A DNA stretch of 22,730 nt, taken from assembly GCA_012271025.1 (NCBI GenBank), contig JAAXHF010000264.1, positions 1 through 22,730 of the forward strand, given 5' to 3'. The notes below the pieces were generated by a model. It was given only the letters and a program-made list of their open reading frames with translations. It was not told the origin of the DNA and did not search any database. The position numbers and the translations under genes are program-made. The DNA is from Deltaproteobacteria bacterium. Its GTDB lineage: Bacteria; Desulfobacterota_B; Binatia; Bin18. Numbering within the stretch: position 1 is the stretch's first letter; each line of letters opens with the position of its first letter. Positions 14,053 through 22,061 of the stretch are shown piece after piece.

Positions 14053-16452
14053 CTAATACAATACCTCGGCGTCCTTCAGCTCGGCGACTTCTTCGGCCGA
14101 ATAGCCCAGCAGGTCCCGCATCACGGAGTCGGTGTCGTTGCCGATCAGCGGTGCGGGCGTGCGTACCCCGTTGGGCGCATTGCTCAGCCGCCAGGGCATG
14201 GATGTGTGAGCGCGAACGCCCACCTCGGGATGCTCCAGGCGGGCAAAAAAACCGCGTGCGTTCAGGTGTGGATCCTCGGCCAGGTCTTTGCTGGTCATGG
14301 ACGGAAAGGCCGCGACTCGTGCGGCTTGCAGGGTCTTGGTCACCTGCCACTTGTCTTGGTCCTGGGTCCAGGTGGTCAACAGCTCCTCCAAGGCGTCTTC
14401 GTTGGCCTTGCGCGCCGCTGCGGTCTGGAAACGCGCGTCGTCGGCCAGCTCGGGCTGGCCGATGGTCTGACACAGCGCCCGCCACTCGCCGTCTGTGCCG
14501 CAGGCAATGCTGACCCACTCGTCCTCTCCGACACACCGGAAACAGTTATGGGGAGCCATCAGGGGATCGCGGTTGCCGATGCGTTCCGGCTGGCGCTGAT
14601 TCATGGCGTAGTCCATCCAGCCCTCAAAGACCAGGACTGCCATCGACTCCCACAGCGACACGTCAATATACTGGCCCTGGCCGGTCCGCTTTTTGGCAAT
14701 GACGGCGGCGGTGATGGCCACCGCAGCGTTCAGACCGCCGTTGGGATCACCGTAGGAAATGCCGACCTCGCTCGGTCCGCCGTCGGCATAGCCGGTCAGC
14801 GACGACAGCCCGGTCAGGGGCACGATCGCCGGGCCATAGCCCATATAGTTTTTTTGTGGGCCGGTATGCCCATAGCCTGAAATGGAGGCCATGATGAGGC
14901 CGGGATTGCGCTGCTTCAGCTCTGCATAGCCCAGCCCCAGACGTTCCATGACGCCGGTGGCGTAGTTTTCGACCACCACGTCGGACGTTTCGATGAGGGC
15001 TTTGGCGACCGGGATGGCCTGCGGCTTGCTCAGGTTGAGCAGGATACTTTTTTTACCCTGGTGCCACTGGTTGGCATAACCGGAGCGGTTCAGGCCGGGC
15101 TCCATCCCGGTCGGATAGATCGGCACCCGCCGGCCCAGGTCGGGCCGGGCCTGGGACTCGACCCGAATCACCTCGGCGCCCAGATGGGCGAGTTGCATAG
15201 CGCAGAACGGCCCGGCCCAGGCCCAGCTGAAGTCCACGACGCGAATACCCTCAAGCGGCAGGCCGGAGGCCGAAGCCTGGGGCCGGGCGGGCGGCGATGC
15301 GGAGCGCGCCGGTCGGTTCAGGATTTCCTGACTATGCTCGCCGAGCAGCGGAGCCGGGCGGGTGATCTGCCACCAGTCGTCCTGAAAACGGTACGGTGGG
15401 CCGAGATGGCTGAGGGTCCCGGCCGCGGGATGACTCACCTTAACAAAAATGTTTCTCTCCTGGAGCTGCCGTTGCCTGGGCAATTGCTCCATGCTGTAGA
15501 CCGGGGCAAAACAGATCCGTCGCTCCTGCCCGGCCTTGAACAGCTCCTCGACCGTCCAGGTCTGCATCCATTCGTCCAGATAGGGTTTGAGCACGTCCCA
15601 GTTCTGAGCCCGCATGAACGGGTCCTGGAAAATCTCCCAACTGGCCCACTCCGGATTGCCCATCAACTCGACGAGGCGCAGCCACTGGTCCTGCTCGACC
15701 GTCACCATAAAAATCAGCCCGTCCCGGCAGGCAAACATGCCCCACGGCGCGAGGAGCCGCTGGCCCAGGCGCGAGGCGACCTGACCCATATAGCTGTAGT
15801 AGACAAAGTTCTGTTCCAGAAAAGACGCCACGTATTCCTGGACCGACAGATCGATGTGCTCCCCCTGCCCGGTCTCCAGCGTCCTGGCGTAGGCTGCCAT
15901 TGAGACCATGGCGGCGGTCAGGCCGGCCTGCAGATCGGCCTGGTGGCCAGCCGCCTTGAGGGGCGGCAGATCGGGCCGCTCTGACGCGCCCGGACTGAGC
16001 CATGCCCAGCCGCCGCCGTGGGCGGTGGTGAGTTCGTAAGCGTGATAGTCCTTGTGCGGACCGGTCAGCCCGAACGGCGTGATGGAGCACATCACCAGCC
16101 GGGGGTTGAGCTGTCGGAACGGCTCATAGGCAAGGCCCAGCTCGGCCATACGGCGGGGCGGATAGTTGTGGATGAGGATATCGGTCTCGGCAACAAGTTG
16201 CCGCAGGGCGGCGGCGTCCCGAACGAGGTCCAGGCTTAGCCCGCGTTTGTTGGTATTGAGCGCCAGAAACGTTCCGCTTTTTTCCACATCGACACGGCCG
16301 TCGGGGAAGGGCCCCCGCTGGCGGGCGGGATCGCCGCCGGGCTCCTCGACCTTGATGACCTCGGCGCCCAGATCACCGATCAGCTTGCTGGCATAGGCTG
16401 CGGACACCATCTCGCCCAGCTCCAATACCCGTACCCCTTCGAGTCCTCGCAT
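14053..16452 (-). CDS. Fused two-domain CaiB/BaiF (class III) CoA-transferase
   Basis: 799 aa, twice the usual length, made of two complete class III CoA-transferase domains. Domain 1 (about 1-380) starts LEGVRVLELGEMVSAAYASKLIGDLGAEVIKVE and has D173 in HQADLQAG at the catalytic position. Domain 2 (about 398-799) starts LEGIRVVDFSWAWAGPFCAMQLAHLGAEVIRVE and has D569 in SYGDPNGG. The linker (381-397) is Ala/Pro/Ser-rich. Both nucleophile positions are kept, so both halves may be active, or one may serve in binding as proposed for some dimers. DddD of DMSP metabolism is a known double-domain relative, but nothing here identifies the substrate. The start is firm: AAGGAG is 7 nt before the ATG at 16452. 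The gene is divergent from the toxin-antitoxin pair and convergent with the HTH regulator. Confidence 0.92.
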   Translation of the reverse strand: MRGLEGVRVLELGEMVSAAYASKLIGDLGAEVIKVEEPGGDPARQRGPFPDGRVDVEKSGTFLALNTNKRGLSLDLVRDAAALRQLVAETDILIHNYPPRRMAELGLAYEPFRQLNPRLVMCSITPFGLTGPHKDYHAYELTTAHGGGWAWLSPGASERPDLPPLKAAGHQADLQAGLTAAMVSMAAYARTLETGQGEHIDLSVQEYVASFLEQNFVYYSYMGQVASRLGQRLLAPWGMFACRDGLIFMVTVEQDQWLRLVELMGNPEWASWEIFQDPFMRAQNWDVLKPYLDEWMQTWTVEELFKAGQERRICFAPVYSMEQLPRQRQLQERNIFVKVSHPAAGTLSHLGPPYRFQDDWWQITRPAPLLGEHSQEILNRPARSASPPARPQASASGLPLEGIRVVDFSWAWAGPFCAMQLAHLGAEVIRVESQARPDLGRRVPIYPTGMEPGLNRSGYANQWHQGKKSILLNLSKPQAIPVAKALIETSDVVVENYATGVMERLGLGYAELKQRNPGLIMASISGYGHTGPQKNYMGYGPAIVPLTGLSSLTGYADGGPSEVGISYGDPNGGLNAAVAITAAVIAKKRTGQGQYIDVSLWESMAVLVFEGWMDYAMNQRQPERIGNRDPLMAPHNCFRCVGEDEWVSIACGTDGEWRALCQTIGQPELADDARFQTAAARKANEDALEELLTTWTQDQDKWQVTKTLQAARVAAFPSMTSKDLAEDPHLNARGFFARLEHPEVGVRAHTSMPWRLSNAPNGVRTPAPLIGNDTDSVMRDLLGYSAEEVAELKDAEVLY

Positions 16453-16537
16453 GACACACTCCTTCTCGTGTGGATAGGCTAGGCTTACACACTTCGGGGT
16501 TCGTGCTCAACTGCCCGACCTGGAAAAATGTCAGCAA

Positions 16538-16565
16538 CTTAACCACGTCACCTGACCTGGTTAAG
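16538..16565. promoter_or_regulatory. 28-bp palindrome, operator of the toxin-antitoxin pair
   Basis: CTTAACCACGTCAC (16538-16551) and its near-perfect complement CTGACCTGGTTAAG (16552-16565) match in 12 of 14 pairs, with perfect 8-bp outer arms. It ends 9 bp before the antitoxin ATG and includes the AAGG ribosome site (16563-16566). Toxin-antitoxin operons are usually repressed by the antitoxin or complex binding such palindromes, so autoregulation is very likely. Confidence 0.75.
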
Positions 16566-16574
16566 GTTCCTCAT

Positions 16575-16808
16575 ATGAAGACCATGGTCGTGTCTGAATT
16601 CAAGGCCAAGTGTATTGCCGCGCTCAAGGAAGTGCAGCGGACGCGTGAGCCAATGCTGATCACCCTCCGCAGCAAGCCTCTGGTGCTTATCCAGCCGGCC
16701 GCAGAGAATCCAGCCGGCAAACAGCTGGGCGGACTGAAGGGCAAGATCGAGATTCACGGCGACTTGGTCCAGGCAGACTCGGCAGACGATTGGGACATGC
16801 TCACATGA
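16575..16808 (+). CDS. Type II antitoxin, Phd/YefM family
   Basis: 77 aa. The start MKTMVVSEFKAKCIAALKEVQ is the Phd/YefM DNA-binding N-terminus, followed by REPMLITLRSKPLVLIQPA, the beta-hairpin part of that fold. The C-terminal third (LGGLKGKIEIHGDLVQADSADDWDML) is the acidic toxin-binding tail; DxDWDML-type ends are common in antitoxins paired with VapC. The ATG at 16575 has AAGG 8 nt upstream; a longer frame from 16470 would run through the palindromic operator. The stop overlaps the toxin start in an ATGA arrangement, a sign of coupled translation. It should neutralise the PIN toxin and repress the operon by binding the palindrome at 16538-16565. Confidence 0.92.
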   Translation: MKTMVVSEFKAKCIAALKEVQRTREPMLITLRSKPLVLIQPAAENPAGKQLGGLKGKIEIHGDLVQADSADDWDMLT

Positions 16809-17185
16809 CCCTGCTGCTCGATACCCATGTCTGGATCTGGTCGCAGGGACAGCCTGAGAAACTCGGGCAACGCTCGGTACGGGCACTGCTCGCTCCCGAG
16901 CACACCAACACGATCTGTACCATATCCACGCTGGAGTTGGCCCGCCTCCTGGCGGTCGGAACGATTTCCCTGGCCATGCCCTTGCGTGACTGGATCGAGC
17001 AATCCCTGAGGGAGCTGGCCGCAACAACCCTGCCACTCACGCACGAGATCGCAGCGGAAGCTTACGCTTTGCCAGCGGATCGCATTCTCGTCGCCGCTGC
17101 GCGTATTCACCGGCTGACCCTGCTGACTGCCGATGAACGGATTCTTCACTACCCGTATGTCCGTACCATTGACGCACGGCGCTGA
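16805..17185 (+). CDS. vapC: VapC-type PIN-domain toxin
   Basis: 126 aa PIN-domain ribonuclease, the toxin of the pair. The metal-binding acidic residues are all visible: D6 in LLLDTHVWIW, E44 in ISTLELARLL, D92 in PADRILVAAA and D110 in LLTADERIL. Target RNA is unknown; VapC toxins commonly cut tRNA or rRNA. The ATG at 16805 overlaps the antitoxin stop by 4 nt, and the protein begins at the canonical first strand, so the TTG at 16790 is not needed. Relative to relatives I remember, the segment before PADR is a few residues short (the usual HRD before it is replaced by YAL), which may be a small deletion but leaves all acidic residues. Confidence 0.92.
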   Translation: MTLLLDTHVWIWSQGQPEKLGQRSVRALLAPEHTNTICTISTLELARLLAVGTISLAMPLRDWIEQSLRELAATTLPLTHEIAAEAYALPADRILVAAARIHRLTLLTADERILHYPYVRTIDARR

Positions 17186-17260
17186 GCAGGACGCGGCAGG
17201 CTTGAGTAGACAGGGGAGAATAGGGCATGATGCGGAGGCTGTAGCAAACAGGAGGCAGCA

Positions 17261-18280
17261 ATGGCAGTCGATTTAGCAGTCCTCACCCATCAGCTCCACA
17301 ACTTCGCCACAGCCCATTACGGCAAAGATGCCTCGGTCAGTCAGGTGGAGGTCATGCCCGGTCACGCCGGCCTCAGCTTTGGCTTTCGGGTCGATTTCTC
17401 TCGGGACGGCCAGGCCGGCAACGAAGCGCTGGTCATGCGCCTGCCGCCCAAGGGCGTGCGGCAGAGCGGCAATACCGATGTGCTGCGCCAGGTTCCGCTG
17501 CTGCAAGCGCTGAAGCAACGGGGCGTGCCGGTGCCCAGCGTCCGCTGGTCGGGGGCTGACCTGCGCTGGTTTGAGGTGCCCTACATCATGGTTGAACGGC
17601 TGCCGGGCCGGACCTTTAACGTCTGGGAGCCGGACCCGTCGTTTGACACCAGCCCGTCGGCGGTCGCCGGTCTGTATCATCAGGCGGTCGATGCTCTGGT
17701 CCAGGTCCACAGCCTGGACTGGCAGACCGATCTGGCGGGCTGGGAACAGCCGCGTTCTTTGGAGACCGAAATCCGCTTTTGGGACAGTATTCTGGCCAAA
17801 GCCGCAGAGCCGCAGTGGGTCAGTCAGGGGCAGGAAGTCCGCGAGCTGCTGCTGGACAGTCAGCCCGCCGCGCCGCCCGTGGGGCTGTTTCACGGCGACT
17901 TTCAGGGAACAAACTTTCTGTTTGACGCAGACCGCCTGGTTGCCCTGCTGGACTGGGAAATCTCGGGCATCAGCGGCCATCTGCTCGATCTCGGCTGGCT
18001 GCTGGTGTTTACCGATCCCGCGAGCTGGGAGGCCGGCCATCGTCCGATCGAAGCCGCTCCGGCCGCTCAGGATCTGATTGGCCGCTACGAAGAGGGCATG
18101 CAGCGCCGGGTAGCTGACAGCGCCTGGTATCAGGCCCTGGCCGGCTACCGCTTTGGCGTGATCAGCGGCTTTAACGTCATGCTTCATCGGCGCGGCAAAC
18201 GCCACGACCCGGAGTGGGAGGTGATTGCTCCCTCGGTGTCCCTGCTGTTCGAGCGGGCCAAAGCACTTCTGTCCGGCTGA
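17261..18280 (+). CDS. Phosphotransferase family protein (APH fold, ACAD10/11 N-domain-like)
   Basis: 339 aa kinase-like protein of the aminoglycoside phosphotransferase superfamily. The catalytic loop is FHGDFQGTN (210-218) with D213 and N218, and the metal-binding Asp is D231 in LLDWEIS. The N-lobe has GHAGLSFGFRV (34-44) as glycine-rich loop and EALVMRLPP with the R at the position usually held by Lys. The sequence style (RQVPLLQALKQRGVPVPSVRW, PYIMVERLPGRTF) matches the group found beside acyl-CoA dehydrogenases and fused to human ACAD10/11, where 4-hydroxyacyl-CoA is phosphorylated for breakdown. A role in acyl-CoA catabolism therefore fits better than antibiotic resistance, but the substrate is inferred. 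AGGAGG lies 6 nt before the ATG. Confidence 0.88.
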   Translation: MAVDLAVLTHQLHNFATAHYGKDASVSQVEVMPGHAGLSFGFRVDFSRDGQAGNEALVMRLPPKGVRQSGNTDVLRQVPLLQALKQRGVPVPSVRWSGADLRWFEVPYIMVERLPGRTFNVWEPDPSFDTSPSAVAGLYHQAVDALVQVHSLDWQTDLAGWEQPRSLETEIRFWDSILAKAAEPQWVSQGQEVRELLLDSQPAAPPVGLFHGDFQGTNFLFDADRLVALLDWEISGISGHLLDLGWLLVFTDPASWEAGHRPIEAAPAAQDLIGRYEEGMQRRVADSAWYQALAGYRFGVISGFNVMLHRRGKRHDPEWEVIAPSVSLLFERAKALLSG

Positions 18281-18321
18281 GAAACGGGCTGCGGTTCCGA
18301 TACGTGGCCAGGCCGGCGGTC

Positions 18322-18951
18322 TTACTGGGCGACCGCCTCCTGCAAACGCGCAGAGGCCGCCGCAAATCCCTCAAGCGAAACCTGCACCTGCAAGAGTTGT
18401 TTGCCGGTCGATTCGATCATCCGCGCGGTCAGAATCTTGCCCGCGCCGAGCTGGTCCAGGATTTCCCCGGCCAGCTGCCCCTGGGCCAGACAGCCGACCG
18501 ACAGACAGGTCCGAAAGGGCAGCCGGAAGCCCGTGCCCGTATCAATCTCAAGCTCGACGCCCCGGTCGAGGAGCAGGCCCAAGGGGGTCAGAACGCTCAT
18601 GGCCGCGCCGTCCGGCTGCGGCGATGTCAGCGTCACCGTCAGCAGCTGCCGGGTCTGGCCCGACTCTTCGTCATGTAGGGCGAGCCGCTGCTCCATCCCA
18701 CACTGACGGCTGTGCTGGCCGTCCGTGGTTTCGCGCATCGTACACTCCACGAGCCAGTCCCCGTGGGTTTCCGAAAAGGTGCCGGGATGCTCACCGCTCT
18801 GGGCTGCCGCGATACCGGCCAGGTAGACGCTCGGCACGAATACGCGCTCGGGAGCCGCGTCCCTGTCGCTGCCGGGTGCGAGAAACAGCAGCAGGACCAG
18901 CAGGGCCGCCGGTAGAACGGGCCGCCTGAACCCCGAAGAGCAGTGTATCAT
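18322..18951 (-). CDS. Invasion-associated locus B (IalB)-like secreted protein
   Basis: 209 aa. A hydrophobic N-terminus (PVLPAALLVLLLFLAPG, residues 11-27) gives a signal peptide or anchor. The rest matches IalB proteins: GDWLVECTM with C70, SRQCGMEQ with C84, LTPLGLLLDRGVELEID, and FRTCLSVGCLAQ with C149 and C154, then KILTARMIESTGKQLLQVQVSLEGF. The four cysteines suggest two disulfides in an oxidising compartment. IalB was described in Bartonella host-cell entry, but family members are common in free-living bacteria and the general role is unknown. The ATG at 18951 is chosen because the upstream extension to 19047 is Pro/His/Arg-rich and overlaps the HU terminator. No strong ribosome site is seen. 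It follows HU on the same strand but behind a terminator. Confidence 0.82.
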   Translation of the reverse strand: MIHCSSGFRRPVLPAALLVLLLFLAPGSDRDAAPERVFVPSVYLAGIAAAQSGEHPGTFSETHGDWLVECTMRETTDGQHSRQCGMEQRLALHDEESGQTRQLLTVTLTSPQPDGAAMSVLTPLGLLLDRGVELEIDTGTGFRLPFRTCLSVGCLAQGQLAGEILDQLGAGKILTARMIESTGKQLLQVQVSLEGFAAASARLQEAVAQ

Positions 18952-19015
18952 TCGTTGACTAGGCTGGCCCTGGTGAATATCTGGCAGGGGTGGGTGTGAA
19001 TGGCGGGAGGCCGGG

Positions 19016-19042
19016 CGAAAAGGGGCGGAAAGCCCCTTTTCG
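19016..19042 (-). terminator. Intrinsic terminator of the HU gene
   Basis: Perfect 11-bp stem, CGAAAAGGGGC (19016-19026) with GCCCCTTTTCG (19032-19042), and a 5-nt loop, starting 4 nt after the HU stop codon (19047-19049). Read on the minus strand the GC core is followed by UUUU in the stem, so it fits a Rho-independent terminator, possibly bidirectional. Confidence 0.75.
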
Positions 19043-19046
19043 TTCA

Positions 19047-19421
19047 TCAGCTGGCCGTCGACCTGGCCCTGGAGCGGCCGGCCGTTGTTTTTTTGGCCGC
19101 CGTTGATCGGCTGGTCGTCGCTTTTTTGGCCGCCGTTCTGGGCGCGCCCAGAATGCCCTCTTTGAAAGCCTTGGACGGCGTGAAGGCCACTTTTTTCCGG
19201 GCTCTGATCGTGATCTTTTCGCCCGTCTGCGGATTGCGGCCCGTCCGCCTCTTTAGCTGCCTGAGCCGGAAGGTGCCCAGGTTCGGAATTCTCAGCTCTT
19301 TGTCTTTTTTGACGGTTTTGGTGATAAAGGTCACCAGGGCCGTCAGGTTATCGTCCGCCTGGCGATTGGAGATCCCACCCCAATCATCCGCCAACTTCTT
19401 CACCATCTCTGTCTTCGTCAT
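19047..19421 (-). CDS. HU-family nucleoid protein with basic C-terminal tail
   Basis: 124 aa. Residues 1-90 are a full HU/IHF domain: MTKTEMVKKLADDWG, then TKTVKKDKELRIPNLGTFRLRQLKRRTGRNPQTGEKITIRARKKVAFTPSKAF. The RNPQTGE turn at the tip of the DNA-binding arm and FTPSKAFKE at its end are diagnostic. It bends and compacts DNA as a dimer. From residue 91 there is a tail rich in Ala, Lys, Thr, Ser and Arg (AAKKATTSRS, AAKKTTAGRS), like the extended HU proteins of actinobacteria or histone H1 tails, expected to add non-specific DNA or RNA binding. GGGAGAG lies about 8 nt before the ATG. A likely promoter at 19499-19527 and a terminator at 19016-19042 make it a single-gene unit. Confidence 0.95.
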   Translation of the reverse strand: MTKTEMVKKLADDWGGISNRQADDNLTALVTFITKTVKKDKELRIPNLGTFRLRQLKRRTGRNPQTGEKITIRARKKVAFTPSKAFKEGILGAPRTAAKKATTSRSTAAKKTTAGRSRARSTAS

Positions 19422-19498
19422 AGCACCACTCTCCCTTCTTCACTCCCCCGTGAGGGGTGTATTGGCAAACGTTGGGATCTCCTGAACGGGCACATCAT

Positions 19499-19527
19499 TT
19501 TCTATCCGCCGGCCCCTGAAAAGTCAA
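19499..19527 (-). promoter_or_regulatory. Sigma70-type promoter of the HU gene
   Basis: On the minus strand TTGACT (19522-19527) and TAGAAA (19499-19504) are separated by 17 nt. The -35 overlaps the ptsP stop codon (19524-19526). The predicted leader is about 70 nt long. This allows HU to be expressed independently of ptsP. Confidence 0.5.
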
Positions 19528-21962
19528 TGATACATCTCAACCAAGTCCATCATTCCGCGCTGTTTCAGCTCCCTGAACAGGCGCCCTTTGACCTGTTGAA
19601 CCGTTTCCATGCGAACCGCTTCCTGGGCCAGACGACGCGCCGATCTGGCCGACAGGGAGCGTACCACCCGTTTGATGACCGGTACGAAGAAGGGTTTCAT
19701 GCTCAGCTCGTCAAGCCCCATCCCGAGCAGCAGCAGGGTGCACAGCGGATCGGCCGCCATCTCGCCACACAGGCTGACCCGTTTACCGGCCTGCCTGGCC
19801 GCCTGGACGGCGGTATGAATGGCCCGCAGTACGGCCGGGTGCAGCGGCTCATACAGGGGCGCGACTTTGGGATTGTTGCGATCAACGGCCAGCACGTACT
19901 GAATCAGATCATTCGTCCCGATACTGAAAAAGTCGACCTCCTGGGCCAGCCGTTCGGCCATCCACACCGCAGCCGGAACCTCGACCATCATGCCGATCGG
20001 CATGTTGGCATCAAACGTCAGGCCCTCCTCGCGGAGATCGTCCTTGGCCTGGGCAAAGAGTTCTTTGACCTGATTCAGCTCTTCGACGCTGGAGATCATG
20101 GGAAACAGCACGCGCACCGGGCCACGCGCTCCGGCGCGCAGGATGGCCCGCAGCTGGACCTTGAACAGATCGCGCATCTCAAGCGAGATACGGATCGACC
20201 GCCAGCCCAAAAACGGGTTGTCCTCCTGTGGCAGGCGCAGATACGAGGGGTATTTGTCGGGTCCCAGATCGAGCGTCCGAATCGTCATCGGCAAGCCGTC
20301 CATCCCCTCAAGAACCCGGCAGTAGAGAGAAAACTGTTCCTCCTCGCTCGGAAAATCGTGATAGGTCAGAAACGGGACCTCGGTCCGGTACAGGCCGATT
20401 CCTTCGGCTCCGTGGCGTTTGGCAAACACGGTGTCGCTCAGCAGTCCAACGTTGGCGCCAAGGCTGATCCGGACTCCATCTCGCGTTTCGGCCGGCAGCT
20501 CGCGCACGTCTTCGAGGTCGCGGGTAAACGCCTGATACTCCTGGTCGAGCCGCCCGTACTCGCGCATGACCTCGCCGCCCGGGTTGAGATACACCACCCC
20601 GGAGTTGCCATCGACGATCAGCGTATCGGCCTGCTGGATTAACTCGGTGTGAGACACGCCAACGACGGTCGGAATCTCGAACGACTTGGCCAGGATAGAC
20701 GCGTGCGAGGTCGCCCCCCCGCTGGCCAGGACGACGCCCTTGAGCCGGGTATGGTCAACCCGGCACAGGTCTGAGAGTGTCACCTCATCGGCCACCAGGA
20801 TAAAGCTCTCGCCCTGTGGACCCTCCCGCTCTTCCAGACCCAGCAGGTGGCGCAACACCCGCTGACCGATGTCGCGCAAATCGGTGGTCCGCTCCTGGAG
20901 ATGCGCGTCGCCGACACGACTGAGCGTCTCGATATACTCTTCGATGACTTTCTTGAGCGCGGTTTCCGCAGCCACGCCCTGTTTGATCAGAGCCTCGACC
21001 TTGTCGATCAGGCCCGGATCCTCCAGCATCAGACGATGGGCGTCAAAAATCGCCCGGTCGATTTCCGGCAGGCGTTCATGCACCTGTTCCTTGAGCGCCT
21101 CGATCTCTTCGATTGAGCGCTGGAGGGCGTGGTGAAATTGCTGGAATTCGGCCTGGGGATCGTCCGTCCGGCGCTCGGCCAGGGCGTCAAAATGGATTTC
21201 GGGATGGATCAGGTAGGCCTGGCCGGTGCCAAAGCCGGGCGACGCGCCAACCCCGGTCAGACGCCTGCGTCTGGTGCGCTCCTGGGCGCCGGCCGGTGTG
21301 CTGCGCTCCGGCTGGGGCGCGCTGAGGCGCTGCATGGTCTCGCGCATCTGGGTCCGATACGCCTGATGTTCGCGCTCCTTGGTTTCAAGCGTCTCTGACA
21401 GCCGGGCCTGGATAATAATGGCGCTGACGTGTGACGAAATGGTTGTGAGCAGACGGATTTCGCTCTGCGAGAAGCGCCGCCGACTGCGGCTCTGGACCAC
21501 CAGGACGCCAATCGGCTCGCGGTGCTCGAGCAGCGGCAGCCCCAAAAACGAGTGAAAGCGCTCTTCGCCGGTCTCGGGAAAATACTTGCTGCGCGGATGG
21601 GCCATGGCGTCGGGCACGATGACCGGCTCCAGCGTTTCGATCACCAGACCGGCCAAGCCCTCGGTCGTGCGCATCCGCACCTTGCCGACCGCGTCCCGAT
21701 CAAGACCGGTCGTCGCCCACAGGGTCAACCAGCGGTTCTTGGTGCCGAGCAGGTAGAGCGAACACACATCGGTTGCCATCCGCTGGGCGATTGTCTGGGT
21801 GACCTCTTCGAGCGTTTGCTTGAGGTCGCGCGAGCCGGCAATCAGGGCTCCAATATCCTCGATCAGTCGGAGGTCACGTCTGGGGCTGGGCTGGGCATGG
21901 GCGGAAGCCCGCGTCTTCGACGTGCGGCGCTTGCGGGTCGTCTTTTTGGAAGCTCCAGCCAT
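19524..21962 (-). CDS. ptsP: Phosphoenolpyruvate-protein phosphotransferase PtsP (GAF domain, EI-Ntr)
   Basis: 812 aa. Enzyme I of the nitrogen-type PTS, which passes phosphate from PEP to NPr, a regulatory relay. Order: a basic tail (residues 4-20, KKTTRKRR and following), a GAF sensor domain (about 30-190), a PEP-utilising N-domain (from LTGVGASPGFGTGQAY at 235), the phospho-His domain with H420 in GGATSHASILAKS, and the PEP-binding barrel with R525 (GLYRTE), RTLDLGPDK, GTNDLIQYVLAVDR and C732 in SLCGEM. All catalytic residues are present. In classical PtsP the segment reads LDIGGDK; here it is LDLGPDK. The NPr and EIIA-Ntr partners are not in this window. The ATG at 21962 lacks a good ribosome site. 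HU follows downstream and thiD lies 99 nt upstream on the same strand. Confidence 0.95.
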   Translation of the reverse strand: MAGASKKTTRKRRTSKTRASAHAQPSPRRDLRLIEDIGALIAGSRDLKQTLEEVTQTIAQRMATDVCSLYLLGTKNRWLTLWATTGLDRDAVGKVRMRTTEGLAGLVIETLEPVIVPDAMAHPRSKYFPETGEERFHSFLGLPLLEHREPIGVLVVQSRSRRRFSQSEIRLLTTISSHVSAIIIQARLSETLETKEREHQAYRTQMRETMQRLSAPQPERSTPAGAQERTRRRRLTGVGASPGFGTGQAYLIHPEIHFDALAERRTDDPQAEFQQFHHALQRSIEEIEALKEQVHERLPEIDRAIFDAHRLMLEDPGLIDKVEALIKQGVAAETALKKVIEEYIETLSRVGDAHLQERTTDLRDIGQRVLRHLLGLEEREGPQGESFILVADEVTLSDLCRVDHTRLKGVVLASGGATSHASILAKSFEIPTVVGVSHTELIQQADTLIVDGNSGVVYLNPGGEVMREYGRLDQEYQAFTRDLEDVRELPAETRDGVRISLGANVGLLSDTVFAKRHGAEGIGLYRTEVPFLTYHDFPSEEEQFSLYCRVLEGMDGLPMTIRTLDLGPDKYPSYLRLPQEDNPFLGWRSIRISLEMRDLFKVQLRAILRAGARGPVRVLFPMISSVEELNQVKELFAQAKDDLREEGLTFDANMPIGMMVEVPAAVWMAERLAQEVDFFSIGTNDLIQYVLAVDRNNPKVAPLYEPLHPAVLRAIHTAVQAARQAGKRVSLCGEMAADPLCTLLLLGMGLDELSMKPFFVPVIKRVVRSLSARSARRLAQEAVRMETVQQVKGRLFRELKQRGMMDLVEMYH

Positions 21963-22061
21963 GAGGAATCAGCCACTGGCCGCGCATCATAGCGCACACC
22001 AGATACAGCGACAAGGCGAGCCGGAGGCGTCTGCGGTCCGACGGGGGCGTTTGCCCCGGCC

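Noticed and set aside
16470..16574. Longer antitoxin starting at 16470
   Set aside because: The extra 35 residues are encoded by the palindromic operator and upstream region; Phd/YefM proteins start at MKTMVVSEFKAK-like sequence.
17261..18280. Antibiotic resistance by aminoglycoside phosphorylation
   Set aside because: The fold is shared, but the sequence style is that of the ACAD10/11-linked group, and the surrounding genes are acyl-CoA related.
19527..20642. Long plus-strand open frame (371 codons) antisense to ptsP
   Set aside because: Composition is rich in Arg, Gln and His as expected for a shadow of a conserved PtsP barrel region; no domain is visible.
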